Source of the DNA: Toxorhynchites rutilus septentrionalis
Lineage: Eukaryota > Arthropoda > Insecta > Diptera > Culicidae
Assembly (NCBI RefSeq): GCF_029784135.1
Contig: NC_073746.1
Location: 231,248,024 to 231,312,023 of the forward strand
DNA length: 64,000 nucleotides
Reading direction: 5' to 3'
Position 1 is the first letter of the stretch; each line of letters starts with the position of its first letter. Below the pieces are notes generated by a model. It was not told the DNA's origin. It did not search any database and saw nothing but the letters and a program-made list of their open reading frames with translations. The position numbers and the translations under genes were made by a program. Shown one piece after another: positions 33,901 through 45,900 of the stretch.

Positions 33901-36900
33901 ACCGCGGTTCATTCAAGAGCCGTTCATTTCAGAACCACGGTTCAAAAAAGAACTGCGGTTCATGAAAGAACCGTGTTACTTTTAAGAGCCGGCTTATTGG
34001 TAAAGAACCGTGGATTGTACGCCCGTTCTGCAAACCGTGGCCTGCGGCGGTGCTAAAGAAATATGTTTCCCATGCTGATTTTTAAGTTTTATTTAGCTGT
34101 TTGTATGTTTGTAAATTTTGGCGGTTATTTATGAAAAATGCAAATCCAAAATGGCCACCACCTTAAAATGGCGAAATATGTATTTTTTTTAAAACCCCAT
34201 CAATATGGGTATCTAATGAAAGGACTTGACTAGTAGGATACAGTTATTTATGTAAAATGGACATCCAAGATGGCGGCCGTTACAAAATGGCCGACAACAA
34301 ATTTCGTCACAACCCCATCACTATGGGTATCAAATGAAAGGGCTTGACTAGAAGAACACAGTTGTTTATGAAAAATGCAAATCCAAAATGGCCGCCACCC
34401 CAAAATGGCGAAATATGTATTTTTTTCAAAACCCTATCAATATGGGTATCTAATGAAAGGGATTGAACTAGTAGAACATGCTGGAACCACATTTGCTGCG
34501 AATAAGCGACTCTTTGCTTTGGTTGAATGAAAGGAAATCTATCTTTCCGTGGCTCAACCATTTTTTTTTTTGAAAATATCACGTATTTTGGCGACTTCAG
34601 TACCATGTGAGCGAGTTTTTCAGAAAGCAGGATAAGTTTGCAGTGAAAGATGTAGTAGACTTTCATCAGATAACATTAAATAGATAATTTAAAAAAAAAG
34701 TAAAGAAGATTATTGTGATGGAAATATATCAGAGAAAACCCTCAGTAGAGTAATATTTTTACTATTTTCTGCGCTGATTATTGTGTTAAACCTTATTTTT
34801 TAACGTCTTCCATTCTATACATATCCGAATAAACCAGTTCTTGAAAAGAGCCGTCGAGCCGCTCAAATGAACCGACTCTTTTCATTGAGCGCACGGCTCT
34901 GAGCCGCTCACTGAAATGAACCGTTTTGCCCATCTCTAGTACGAACACATGCGCACACACAATCACACATGTACAAACACACACACGAATACACGCGCCA
35001 CCCTAATAATCATCCATCGAGACGGCACTACAAATTTTCCTGACGCTTCCAGTAATGTACATCGTGCGAAAGCGTTTTTAGCAAGCTCAAATTAATTGGA
35101 AATTATCAGCGTTCTAAAATGAACCACGACCGACTCAATGGTTTGGAAATTATTTCGATCGAGAAAGAATCGCTAGCAGACCTTGATTTAGATGCGATTG
35201 TGGATCATTATTAATTAAAAAAAATGGATCATTTTGCTTCAACTTAAGTACGCAAGGCAAAGATAGATAGAAGACCCTTTCCCAACCAATGAATATTTGG
35301 CTGAAAGTAGATAAAAATATGCTCTATCAAATGAATATTGAGATTTCAAAAATGATTTCTGGGGTGATCGAACAACTTTTTTTTATTTTCTCAAATTAAT
35401 TTAATTTCCAGATACAACTTGCACACGTTATGGCTTATAACGGTTCTCAGACCCTTTTCTCAATGATGAAATTATGGCTGATTGTAGATGAAACAATCGT
35501 CTTTAAGATAAGTATTTTGAAAGGGTGTTTTGGGTATCTCGAATTTTTTTTTTGATTTTATGAAATTGGTACATTTTACCTGTTTATGTTTTAGTCTATA
35601 TCTTTTCTCTGATCCAATGCAGGAGGGTAAAATTCTGGTAGAATATAGATAGAAGATTTATCTCTGAATAATCATAGTAACAAAGGAGTAAAAACTATGC
35701 GTTCATGAAAAATTTCTTATTTATTACGATTTAAATAATTTATGAGCATAAAACGACTTGCATGCAAGTTATTTCTTAGCCATGGAATCTCATTGCTGCA
35801 GAAGTCGGAATAATACAACTATGTTAATAAATCTCAGTTGTTTCGGTCGATTTCAAAATCGATATTTGAACGAACCAAAAAAAACTATTACAACAGAACA
35901 CTGCAACAAATAGAATAAAATTTTCAGCAATTACACCACACTACTATGGACTGATAAATACAAAACATTACTACACAACTGAGTTCTAGGGTCCAAAACC
36001 AAAACGGTGCTACTGACAGTAGTGCAACACATAAAATCCACAGGACACATTTTAGATAAATACCATTGCTTCAAATATAGTTATTTTCCGTTGATAAGCA
36101 GACAGTCTCCTATTTCCTTCACTTGACAGTCATTGCCATTTCAATAACGCTCGAAAAACTACCTATGTGATATCGAGAATCGAAGCACAGAAGCATGAGA
36201 TAACGATTGAGGAAGTCAGAGAATTTATACAAACCTGCGTAACTATTCTCCGATTGGGATCCATTGACATTTTCGTCCAATGACGTATTGCATCTCATCG
36301 AAAGATTATTCAGATTATTCTCGGACGACACTGAATGAACGAGTCCTCCGGGAGAAGCCACACTGTCTCTGTCGCCAGCGGTGACCCCTCTTGAAGCCGC
36401 AATGGACAAACGCGGAGCCGGCTGAGGTTTGTTGATCTGCTGAAGAGATCCACCGTTTGTAGCCACTTCAAGGGGAAAGTCAACGGAAGAGCTGGTTATA
36501 TAATCTGGCCGTTTGCAGGGTTTTCGATTAAGCTTTGACGGTTGCATCGCCCCGCCAGTCGAGGAAGATCCCGTAGCAGAGTTACCATTGCTGGCACTGG
36601 TAAAATTTTCCTTATCTTTTAGAAAATCCGGCAGTTCAAAATTAATCTCGGTCCCGCGCTGATCCTCGAGACGAGAACGTTGCGCACGTTTCAGCCCTTC
36701 CAGAAGTTCTGGAAAAACGAATAAAATCTACATTCGATACCTATATTCTACGAAGCTCAAACCTACCATCATTCTGCGATCTCGTCGGAATTTGCAGCTT
36801 AACTCCTGCCTTGAGTTTCGCGATGATCGGCTTTTTCATACCAACATTATTCACACTTTCGCTTCCATCTTCCGAGCCTGCGGTAGAGCACTTCTTGCTT

Positions 36901-39900
36901 TTCGCTCCACGTCCACTTTCCGAGGGTGCATTTGATCCTCGTCTCCGGAAGCGGTCCCTACGCGTGGAAGAACTATCCGAGGTGCAATCCTCCGGTACTT
37001 TGCCGTTGACAATTTTCCCGTTCATCAGTTCGTTGAATACTTTATTAGTGATCTCATCCAACATATTCAGTTCCTGCTTGGCTTCGTCTTTTGACTCCTC
37101 CTTGCTTTTTAGGTGATTATTGTTGTTGTGATTGTTATGGGGATGACCTCCGTACGGTATCGGTTGCATTTTTGCTATATTTTTACTGTTTAACGGTACA
37201 TTTCCGTTGGTTGACGACAACATAAGACTATTGGGTTGGGTTTGGGACTGCTGATAGTGAAGCTGTTGCTGGAAGTGGTTGATGATTTGCTGATGTTGGG
37301 AGGTTGCGATTATAGGTAGTGATGGTGGCTGATTAGCGTATGCCCTCTCTGATCGGGAAGCAATTGTACGGGCCAGATCCTGGTGGAAATCATTTTCATT
37401 GCCGTTGCGAACCTGCAACCACAGACCATCTACGCATGTTACCGGATATGTCATATCCAGGTAAACATCTTTTGAATACACATTCATTTGATCCAATTCG
37501 TAATTGTATTTGAGCAGAATTGGCCTCAAAACATCCCCTAGGGGTTTGGTTGCTTTACTTTTCACCGAAATCATTTTTCTGTTCGGTAAACTCAGCTTGA
37601 ATACCACCCGTTGGTCGATATTTACCTCCCTTCCGGTTAGACTAGAGGATGGTCCATCCAGATCCAGCGGTTTGTGATTACCGGCGAGAAACGCTTCGTA
37701 CGCGTTGTATACAATCCCTCGTTTTTCCAGTAACCGTTCAACCAGCTCCTTGATGGTTTCGTTGGCACGTGTTTGGACCACCGTGGTGGCCCCGTTCGAT
37801 AATATCACACGGCACAGAGTATTTCGAGTGTCGTCCTGATCATACGCTTTTCCTCCGATTGCAGCATCAAAGCTGGAAGTTTAAATTAATGAAAGTAATT
37901 AATAAACAATAAGGTCTAAATCAAACAAAATTGTTTTTCACCTGGCTAAGGAACTTCTGGAGCTATGAATATCACTAGTAGAATTTGTCGAAAGTACCTT
38001 CAGGGTGTTGCTACTACTCCCGGTACCAGCCCCGTTGGAAAGCGATGATTTACCACTCTCTTTCTTGCTTTCCGCGTCCGCGCGATCCTTGGATTTACAG
38101 CGGGTCTTGCGATGCCACGGCAGCAACGATTTTCTCCTCCTGTCTTCAGCATTACTCAACGATTTCTTCAGTTTCGTTGGAGGTTGTATCGCATAGTTGG
38201 TTCGCAACATCGGATCCAACTGCTCTCCCGGATATGGCAACGGTAGAGCTTTTGTTTCCGCATCCAAACACGTTCTGTACATATCGGACTTGATGAAGCG
38301 CTGATAACTGTCAAACTTCATCAGGTTGAAAATTTGTTTCTGTGCTGCAGCGAATAAAGTTTGCTCTGCCTGTGGCAGATTCTCCTGGGCGATATTACGT
38401 GCGATTGAATCCACGTTCACTGGTTCGCTACAGCCGGAATCTAAATGTTTGGCGAAAATAGTCTGTGCTTCTTTGGCTCGTTCTTCCCGATCGGCTAGTT
38501 GCCGATATCGCTCGCAAGCCGTCCAGAAGTAAATGTTTTCAGCAGAGAATTCTTTCTTGAGAAATTCCTGCAAAAAAGGAAGAATCAATCAGAACTGAAA
38601 AATGAATATAATCTCCTCGGCAAACGAACCGAAAACGTATGCAACCCAGCAGTGTCTTCCAGTAGTTTTTCAAACGATGTGCCCCACGATACCACCCCCG
38701 GTTGAGCGACGCCACTCGCAGAGCTGCTGGTAGCGCAAGTTTGTGGTGCATTTGCCGCTACCGCGCCAACAGCTTCAGTGTTATATGGGTTGTATCCACT
38801 TTTCGTCGAGCTGTAATCATCGTCGATGGATTTTGTGTACACATCACTTTCGGATGCCGCCAAGGATGATGGCCTCCTGTGAGAGGAACCCGGCGTACGT
38901 TGTTCACCCGATCGTGATCGCAGCGAAGATTGGCCCCATCGCCGAAATGGCGACGCGTTCTGGTTGATGGGTTTGCTCTGGAAAAATAAAATTAGATGTT
39001 AGTCTTGAATTTGGTACGATTATTAATCGTACATGTGCGTTGAGTGAACAATTCAGGTAATAATTCAGGGAGATTGGAGGCTGGCCATTGTGAAATATTA
39101 CAGGAAATATTTCAAGCTTGCTATAAAATGTTATAGTAATTCTCTCGGTTCTCGTTTTCGAAGCTGTGAACTGTGAATATTAGAAATTCAACGTTTTCAC
39201 GTGTAATTCATTAATGAAGCGACTTTGAATTACTTCCCTCATTATTGGAATCTCACGCCATAATTTGAAAAAAAAGATTACCAGCAATTCTGATTAAGTG
39301 ATCGACGGGAATGTATCTTAGAATTTCACAAAGTGAATAACAATTGTCTATAAAACTTATAAAAAGGCCTGGCTGGGTAAGAACGAAAAAAGCGCTCCAA
39401 AACAAATCACCAGCTCCATGAAAAATATTGTAAAGGGTACCAAACAAGAAATTTTGACCATTTTTTGTTTGAACCCCTCTGTTGTCACCATAGGGTCTAG
39501 GTGGGAAACGTACTTTTTCGTTTATTTCACGCCATTTTCAACAGTTTTGAGATAAAAATTTGAATTGAATACTGAAAGAGCAAAAATTATCAAAAAATCG
39601 TTCATCAAAAATGTATTTGTACGTTTTTCTAGAATTTTAGAAGTGTTGTGCAGTAAAAAAAAATATTTTTCCAAATTTTGTTTTTTTTTCAGAATTTTTA
39701 GAACCAGTACTGGCCTAATTTATAGTTAAATGTGTTCGTATATGTATGTCTTCTACATGTGTGATTTTTCTCAGAAAATTTCAAACATTGCGCGGAATAA
39801 TTAAATATAATTTTCAATTTTTTTTTCATTTCCATTTTTTATTTTCCAAAAGTTTTTTTCTTATTTTTCTAAAATCTATGATTTTATTGTGTTCGTATAT

Positions 39901-42900
39901 TCGTAAAAAGTTCGTAAAAGAGGGTGGTAGCCATGATCGTTACGTAATATGCCATTTTTATTCCTAAATAAATTCAAGTACCAAATACGAAAATTAGGTA
40001 ATTATTCTGAATCCCTACATAATTCACTATGAGAGAAATTTAAAATTTGAATTTTTAGATCCGTTGATACATAATTTTCATTTAAGTTCACGTGTTTTTG
40101 AAATGTTTTGTTTTTCGGAATTCATTTGAAATAGAATATTTAAGATTTTTTAAAAGTTTTGATATTTGTTATTTTCTTCACAATGTTTCGTTCTATTTTT
40201 TCATATTTTTCATAGTCCGCAACAGGCATCCCCCAGGGCTCATGTTTAAGCCCCCTTTTGTACAACTTCTATGTAAGCGACATCGACAATTGTCTTACAC
40301 AAAGTTGCAGCCTAAGACAACTAGCAGATGATGGAGTGGTGTCTGTCATAGGATCAAACGAATCCGACCTGCAAGGACCCTTACAAGATACTTTGAACAA
40401 TTTATCAACCTGGGCCATTGGTCTAGGAATTGAGTTCTCCACGGAGAAAACAGAGATGGTCGCCTTTTCTAGGAATCATAGACCAGCGAAATCAAAGCTT
40501 CAACTTTTGGGTAAACCGATCACTCATGCGGTGTGTCACATCAAATTGCATCACAGAAAAAACGCTGTAGAAATTTAATTTTTAGGAATTATATCTTCAG
40601 CTTTCGCTTTAAAATCAGATAAGAGTGTATAGATCACGTTGGCCATGCTTCACTGTCAATTTTTCGTAAATTTGGAAAAATGTCGTCGAGCGAAAAAGAG
40701 AGTCGTGAATTAATCCTGTGCACTCATTTCGAGAATCCGGAGTTGTCACATCGGGAAATCGTCCAATCCACGGTCAGCAGAGTACTAAAACGATACTTCG
40801 AGAACCTAACCATCGACCGGAAGGTGAAGAACGGCAAAAATGGATGCTCCGTCAGTGAAAAAGATCACAAGCGCGTAGTTAAGCAATTTACAGAAGCGCT
40901 TACTACCACTATTGAAGCAGCACGAGGGCCCGACCATCTTCTGGCCGGATCTCGCTTCGTGCCACTATTCAAAGGACGTGTTGGAGTGGTACGAAGCCAA
41001 CGGGGAGCTTTGCCCAATAGAGAAATATTGGGCGATTATGAAGCAGGCCCTCCGGAAGAACCCAAAAGTTGTCAAATCGGAGGCGGACTTCAAGAGAAAA
41101 TGGATTTCTGTTCAAAAAAAACTACAACCTGACGTTGTACATTGGAGGCTGGCCATTGTGAAATGTTACAGGAAATATTTCAAGCTTGCTATAAAATGTT
41201 ATAGTAATTCTCTCGGTTCTCGTTTTCGAAGCTGTGAACTGTGAATATTAGAAATTCAACGTTTTCACGTGTAATTCGTTAATGAAGCGACTTTGAATTA
41301 CTTCCCTCATTATTGGAATCTCACGCCATAATTTGAAAAAAAAGATTACCAGCAATTCTGATTAAGTGATCGACGGGAATGTATCTTAAAATTTCACAAA
41401 GTGAATAACAATGCCGAACCTTATCCTTATGGACGGGGTAAAGAGGAAGGTACGAGCATACGGGCTTGGGCTCGAAGTATCTTCTTCTTCTTCTTCTTCT
41501 TCTTCTTTAATGGCACTAACGTTCCTAGAGGAACTTCGCCGTCTCAACTTGCGTCATTTTTATTAGTACTTAGTTGAGATTTCTATGCCAAATGACACGC
41601 CTTGCAATGCATTCTGAGTGGCAAGCTCTAGAATACGCGTGATCACAGTGCAAGTCGGAGGAAATTTCTTTGACGAAAAATTCCCCCAACCAGAACGGGA
41701 ATCGAACCCGAACACCCGGCATGTTAGTTATGACGCTAACCACTCGGCCACGGGAGCACAAAGTATGCTACCGTGGTATGCTCGAAGTATGAAAAATGGA
41801 AAATGCCAAAAGTTGTTTAATAGTTTTTATTTTACTGTCTAAAATCTTCAAAAGGATCGGTCTACTGGGCGAATTTCTACAGCGTTTTTTCCGTGATGCA
41901 ATTTGATGTGACACACCCTTTATGTCATTCAAGTATCTTGGTGTGTGGTTCGACTCCACATGTACTGGGGGGGGCCATATAAGGTATCCGAGTAAAAAAT
42001 GTCAACAAAGAGTAAACTTTCTCCGAACAATTACCGGCACCTGGTGGGGAGCCCATCTCGAAGATCTTATAATGCTGTATCGAACAACTATTCTCTCAGT
42101 GATGGAGTATGGCAGTTTCTGTTTTCAATCAGCTGCCAAAACACACCTCATTAAACTCGAGCGAACTCAGTATCTTTGTCTCCGTATTGCGTTGAGATGT
42201 ATGCCCTCAACGCATACCATGAGTCTCGAGGTTGGCAGGCGTACTCCCACTAAAAGATCGCTTGAATTTACTATATCTTCGGTTCCTCATCCGGTGTAAG
42301 GTTATGAATCCAGTGGTGATCGGAAATTTTGAATTTTCGAGCTAAATTTTCGCTCCGGAATTCAAGAGTACATATCATGAATTGATCTCCATGCAGGTTG
42401 TTTCTTCTTCGTATATTTCCAGTCGTGTTTGTTTTCCTGACTACATCAATTCCTCTGTACATTTTGATCTGTTCATGAAGGAGAAAATCCATGAAATTCC
42501 AGATTATCTTCGAACGGGGATCGTTCCAACGATCTTCGGTGCAAAGTATGGGCGTGTCAATTGTGATAATATGTACTTTACTGATGGGTCCTCTATGAAT
42601 GAGTCCACAGGATTTGGAGTGTTCAACGAATTTTTTAGCACCTCTCACAGTCTTCAGAATCCTTGCTCAGTGTATATTGCTGAATTGGCAGCAATTCATT
42701 GGGCGCTGGACAGCGTCGCCTCACGACCTGTTGAACACTATTACATTGTAACGGATAGTCTAAGCTCTGTCGAAGCTATCCGTTCAGTGAGGCCGGAAAA
42801 GCACTCGCCGTACTTCCTTGAGAGAATACGAGAAAATTTGAGTGTATCCAGACGCTGTTATGTCATCACCTTTGTCTGGGTCCCTTCACATTGCTCAATT

Positions 42901-45900
42901 CCGGGTAATGAGAGGGCTGACTCATTAGCAAAGGTGAGTGCGATTGAAGGCGAACTTTATCAGCGTCAAATCGCCTTCAATGAATTTTAATCTTTAGTTC
43001 GTAAAAATACCATCGCTAACTGGCAACGTAAGTGGAACGAAGATGAATTGGGCCGGTGGCTTCACTCAATTATCTCTAAGGTTAGCCTCAAACCGTGGTT
43101 CAAAAGTCTGGACTTGAGTCGGGACTTTATTCGCACCTTCTCCCGACTCATGTCCAATCACTGTTCGTTAGACGCGCTACTTTTTCGTTTTAATCTTGCC
43201 GACAGCAATCTCTGCGTTTGTGGCCATGGTTACCACTACATCGAACACGTTGTTTGGTCGTGCGAGCTATATCTTGTCGCCAGATCGAATTTAGAAAATT
43301 CCCTTCGGGCTCGAGGATAGCAGCCCAATGTGCCGGTGAGAGATGTGTTGGCTCGGTTAGACCTTGATTACATGTCCCAAATATATGTTTTCCTTAAAGC
43401 TATCGATCTTCGAGTGTGATTGTTCATACATCTTTTTCCCCTCCTTTTCGTCCTTCACGAGCTATCGGTTCCCTTCCTATTAACATTAGAATAAGTTAAA
43501 TTGTAAATACAGATGTAATGTAATAGATGTAAGGATAGTTTTAAGAATTGAGTGTGAAGTGTCAGTGTGAATGAGAATGTGAATGTGAGTGTGAACACAC
43601 ATCTCCTTACATCCCATCCTTTTCCTAAAGAAAATGTGTCACCCTTCTAAACTCGAGTCGACCGCGAGTAATCGGTTTCCTATTTTATTAACCATAGAAT
43701 TAAGGAAACATGTTAATATATGCTAGTAGAATTATAGTTAAGAGTTTGGCCCCTTTAAACTTATGTAACTGAGCCTGTAAAAATAAACGGATTAATAAAA
43801 AAAAATAGTCCGCAACTATCCCGACTCATGTCCAATCACTGTTCGTTAGACGCGCTACTCTTTCGTTTTAATCTTGCCGATAGCAATATCTGTGCTTGTG
43901 GCCAAGATTACCACGACGTTGAACACGTTGTTTGGTCGTGCGAGGTGTATCTTGTTGTCAGATCAAATTTAGAAAACTCTTCTCGGGCCAGAGGAAGGCA
44001 GCCCAATGTGCCGGTGAGAGATGTGTTGTCTAGGTTAGACCTTGATTACATGTCCCAAATATATGTCTTCCTAAAAGGTATCGATCTTCGAGTGTGATTT
44101 TCCTTATATCCTCATCTTCTCCTTTTCCTTTTCCTTCGCGAAAAATCAATCCCTTCTTACTAACAATAGTTTAAGGTGAAATGTAAATACATATTAGATA
44201 TAAGATAGGTTTAAGAATTGAGTGTGATTGAGTTGAGTCGAGTGTGTCAACATATCCTTATATCCCTTACTTTTCCTGAAGAAAATATGTCACCCTTCTA
44301 ATCTCGAGTAGATCACGAGTAATCGGTTTTCTACATCATTAACATAAGAATTAACAAAACTGTTTATATATACTTGTAACAATACAGTTAGGAGTTTGGC
44401 TCCTTCAAACTTATGTAACTGAGCCTGTAAAAATAAGCGATTAAAAAAATAGTCCGCAATTTTTTAAAGTTTTATTGATATCGATTATTTTATTGTGTTT
44501 TGGATTTGTTCGTGGATTAAAATTCATAAGACTTTAAATATCGACATCTGATCTGATCCGTGACAATATCACCTTGGTATCTCCTAAATAATAAATTTCT
44601 GAGGAATTGTAGTATATAGTAATATGGCTTACTAACTCACTTAATCATCTCAATCACCCTTATTCCAACACATTGGGCCTGATCACGAATGCCACTTCGC
44701 GGTGAAAACGAAATGAATTGTATGCAATGTTATAAACGCTTCATTTCGTTTTCACCGTGAAGTGGCGTTATATTCCACCGTGATGTGGCGGATCATTCTG
44801 GCAAGGTCACCGCGAATAACGCAATAAATGCCTCAAAATGATGTTCAAACACGAAAAAAGATAGTATGAAAACTAAGTTTTATCAATACAGATCAATACA
44901 GAGTCACAGACAAATTTCGGGAAAGCCTATAGATTTATTATGGAACTCGTTTTCGCGGGATGCGATCTGGCGTAGCGGTAACATTCATACCTCTCACTCA
45001 AAAGTTCACGAGAAGTGTTGCCACACGTACAGATCTATCTGGAAAGGTATAGTTTTTTTTCATTATTTTTGGTACAGATTCTGTACGGTACAGGGTACAG
45101 ATTTTCGTCAAAAAGTACAGATTGGTACAGATTTTTGCCGTGTGTGAAATTTCTTACATTTGAACAAAGCAACATTAAGGTATATGACGACTTTTACGTC
45201 GCAGTATCGCCTGGTTTCAGAAAAACTATGTATTAGCATCATCAAACACACGAGTGGCTTGCAAATGTAAATGTAGTATTTGTAGTCAATACGTTTTTTT
45301 TAATCCTAATAAAATATATTTTTCTCTACAACGAAGATTTTTGGTACAGATTTTTGAAAGAAAGAGTACAGAAATATTTTTAACCCCTCTGGTACAGATA
45401 AAAAAGTGGCAACACTGGTCAATTTTCACTCCCGACATTCTCCCAAAAATGGATGTAAAGTTACGAACCAGCCAAAAGTGTTGAAAGTCACATTAACACG
45501 TTAAGCCCCGATTTTTTCTTGCTGCGCTTTCCATTCAGCCCGCATAAAGAGCTATTGAACAATATTTTTCATAACGCTGGTGATGAGGTTTGGGGCACTT
45601 TCTACAAATACATAAACACAATAAAATCGTAAATTTTAGGAAAAAATTGAAAATGAAAAATAGAAATAAAAATAATTATTAAAAATTAATCAAGTATTTT
45701 CGTACCGCGCAATGCTTTAAATTTAGTGAAAACAAATCACACATATCAAGAAACACATGCGAACAAATTTAAATATAAATTAGACCAGTACTGTGTTTAC
45801 AAATTCTAAAACACTAAAAATTTGGAAATATAAAAAAATGTACTTGGCAACACTTCTAAAATTCGGAAAAAATATCACACATATCTAGAAAAGGCGTAGG

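Larger units (their letters stand above)
33717..34938 (+). mobile_element. hAT-superfamily element, decayed, with motif arrays
   Basis: Ends are TAGAGATGGGC and GCCCATCTCTA. The flanks GCACGAAC (33,709-33,716) and GTACGAAC (34,939-34,946) form an 8-bp duplication with one mismatch, the size expected for hAT. The remains of a hAT C-terminal dimerisation region read on the plus strand near 34,575-34,690 (LATSVPCERVFQKAG, stop, then SERCSRLSSDN). Subterminal regions are packed with GAACCG/CGGTTC and GAGCCG/CGGCTC motifs. The transposase is otherwise lost. Confidence 0.85.
40530..41920 (+). mobile_element. ITmD37E-type mariner inserted in LINE A
   Basis: Terminal repeats GGTGTGTCACATCAAATTGC (40,530) and its mirror ending CACACCCTT (41,920), followed by TA, match the 49,882-51,164 element. 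The LINE reads through when the element is removed (KPITHA to MSFKYLG). The transposase has lost six residues in the first helix-turn-helix and about 150 codons in the middle. The element contains a 272-bp copied segment and a SINE. Confidence 0.85.
40224..43320 (+). pseudogene. RNase H-bearing LINE ORF2, interrupted
   Basis: RT remnants: TGIPQGSCLSPLLYNFYV, then ADDGVVS (catalytic motif). After the mariner the frame resumes with FKYLGVWFDS and LRTITGTWWGAH (41,922-42,299). A frame change follows, then an RNase H domain (42,382-42,990) with its four acidic residues visible in TDGSS, AELAAI, TDSLSS and ERADSLA. The C-terminus (43,048-43,320) ends with CVCGHGYHYIEHVVWSC, a zinc-knuckle-like segment. 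The presence of RNase H points to the I/LOA/Loner side of insect LINEs. Stops and shifts make it inactive. Confidence 0.8.
40213..43816 (+). mobile_element. 5'-truncated non-LTR retrotransposon A with target-site duplications
   Basis: The insertion begins within the reverse transcriptase directly after TAGTCCGCAAC (40,213-40,223) and ends in an A-rich tail followed by the same TAGTCCGCAAC (43,806-43,816). It is interrupted by a mariner at 40,530-41,920. It carries RT remnants, an RNase H domain, a C-terminal region and a 3' UTR. Confidence 0.85.

Noticed and set aside
34307..34666. Minus-strand 119-codon gene
   Set aside because: It covers the triplicated units and the antisense of the hAT C-terminal remnant.
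36811..38293. Plus-strand genes within 36.8-38.3 kb
   Set aside because: They are shadows of the loco RBD and RGS exons, whose phases and domains are convincing.
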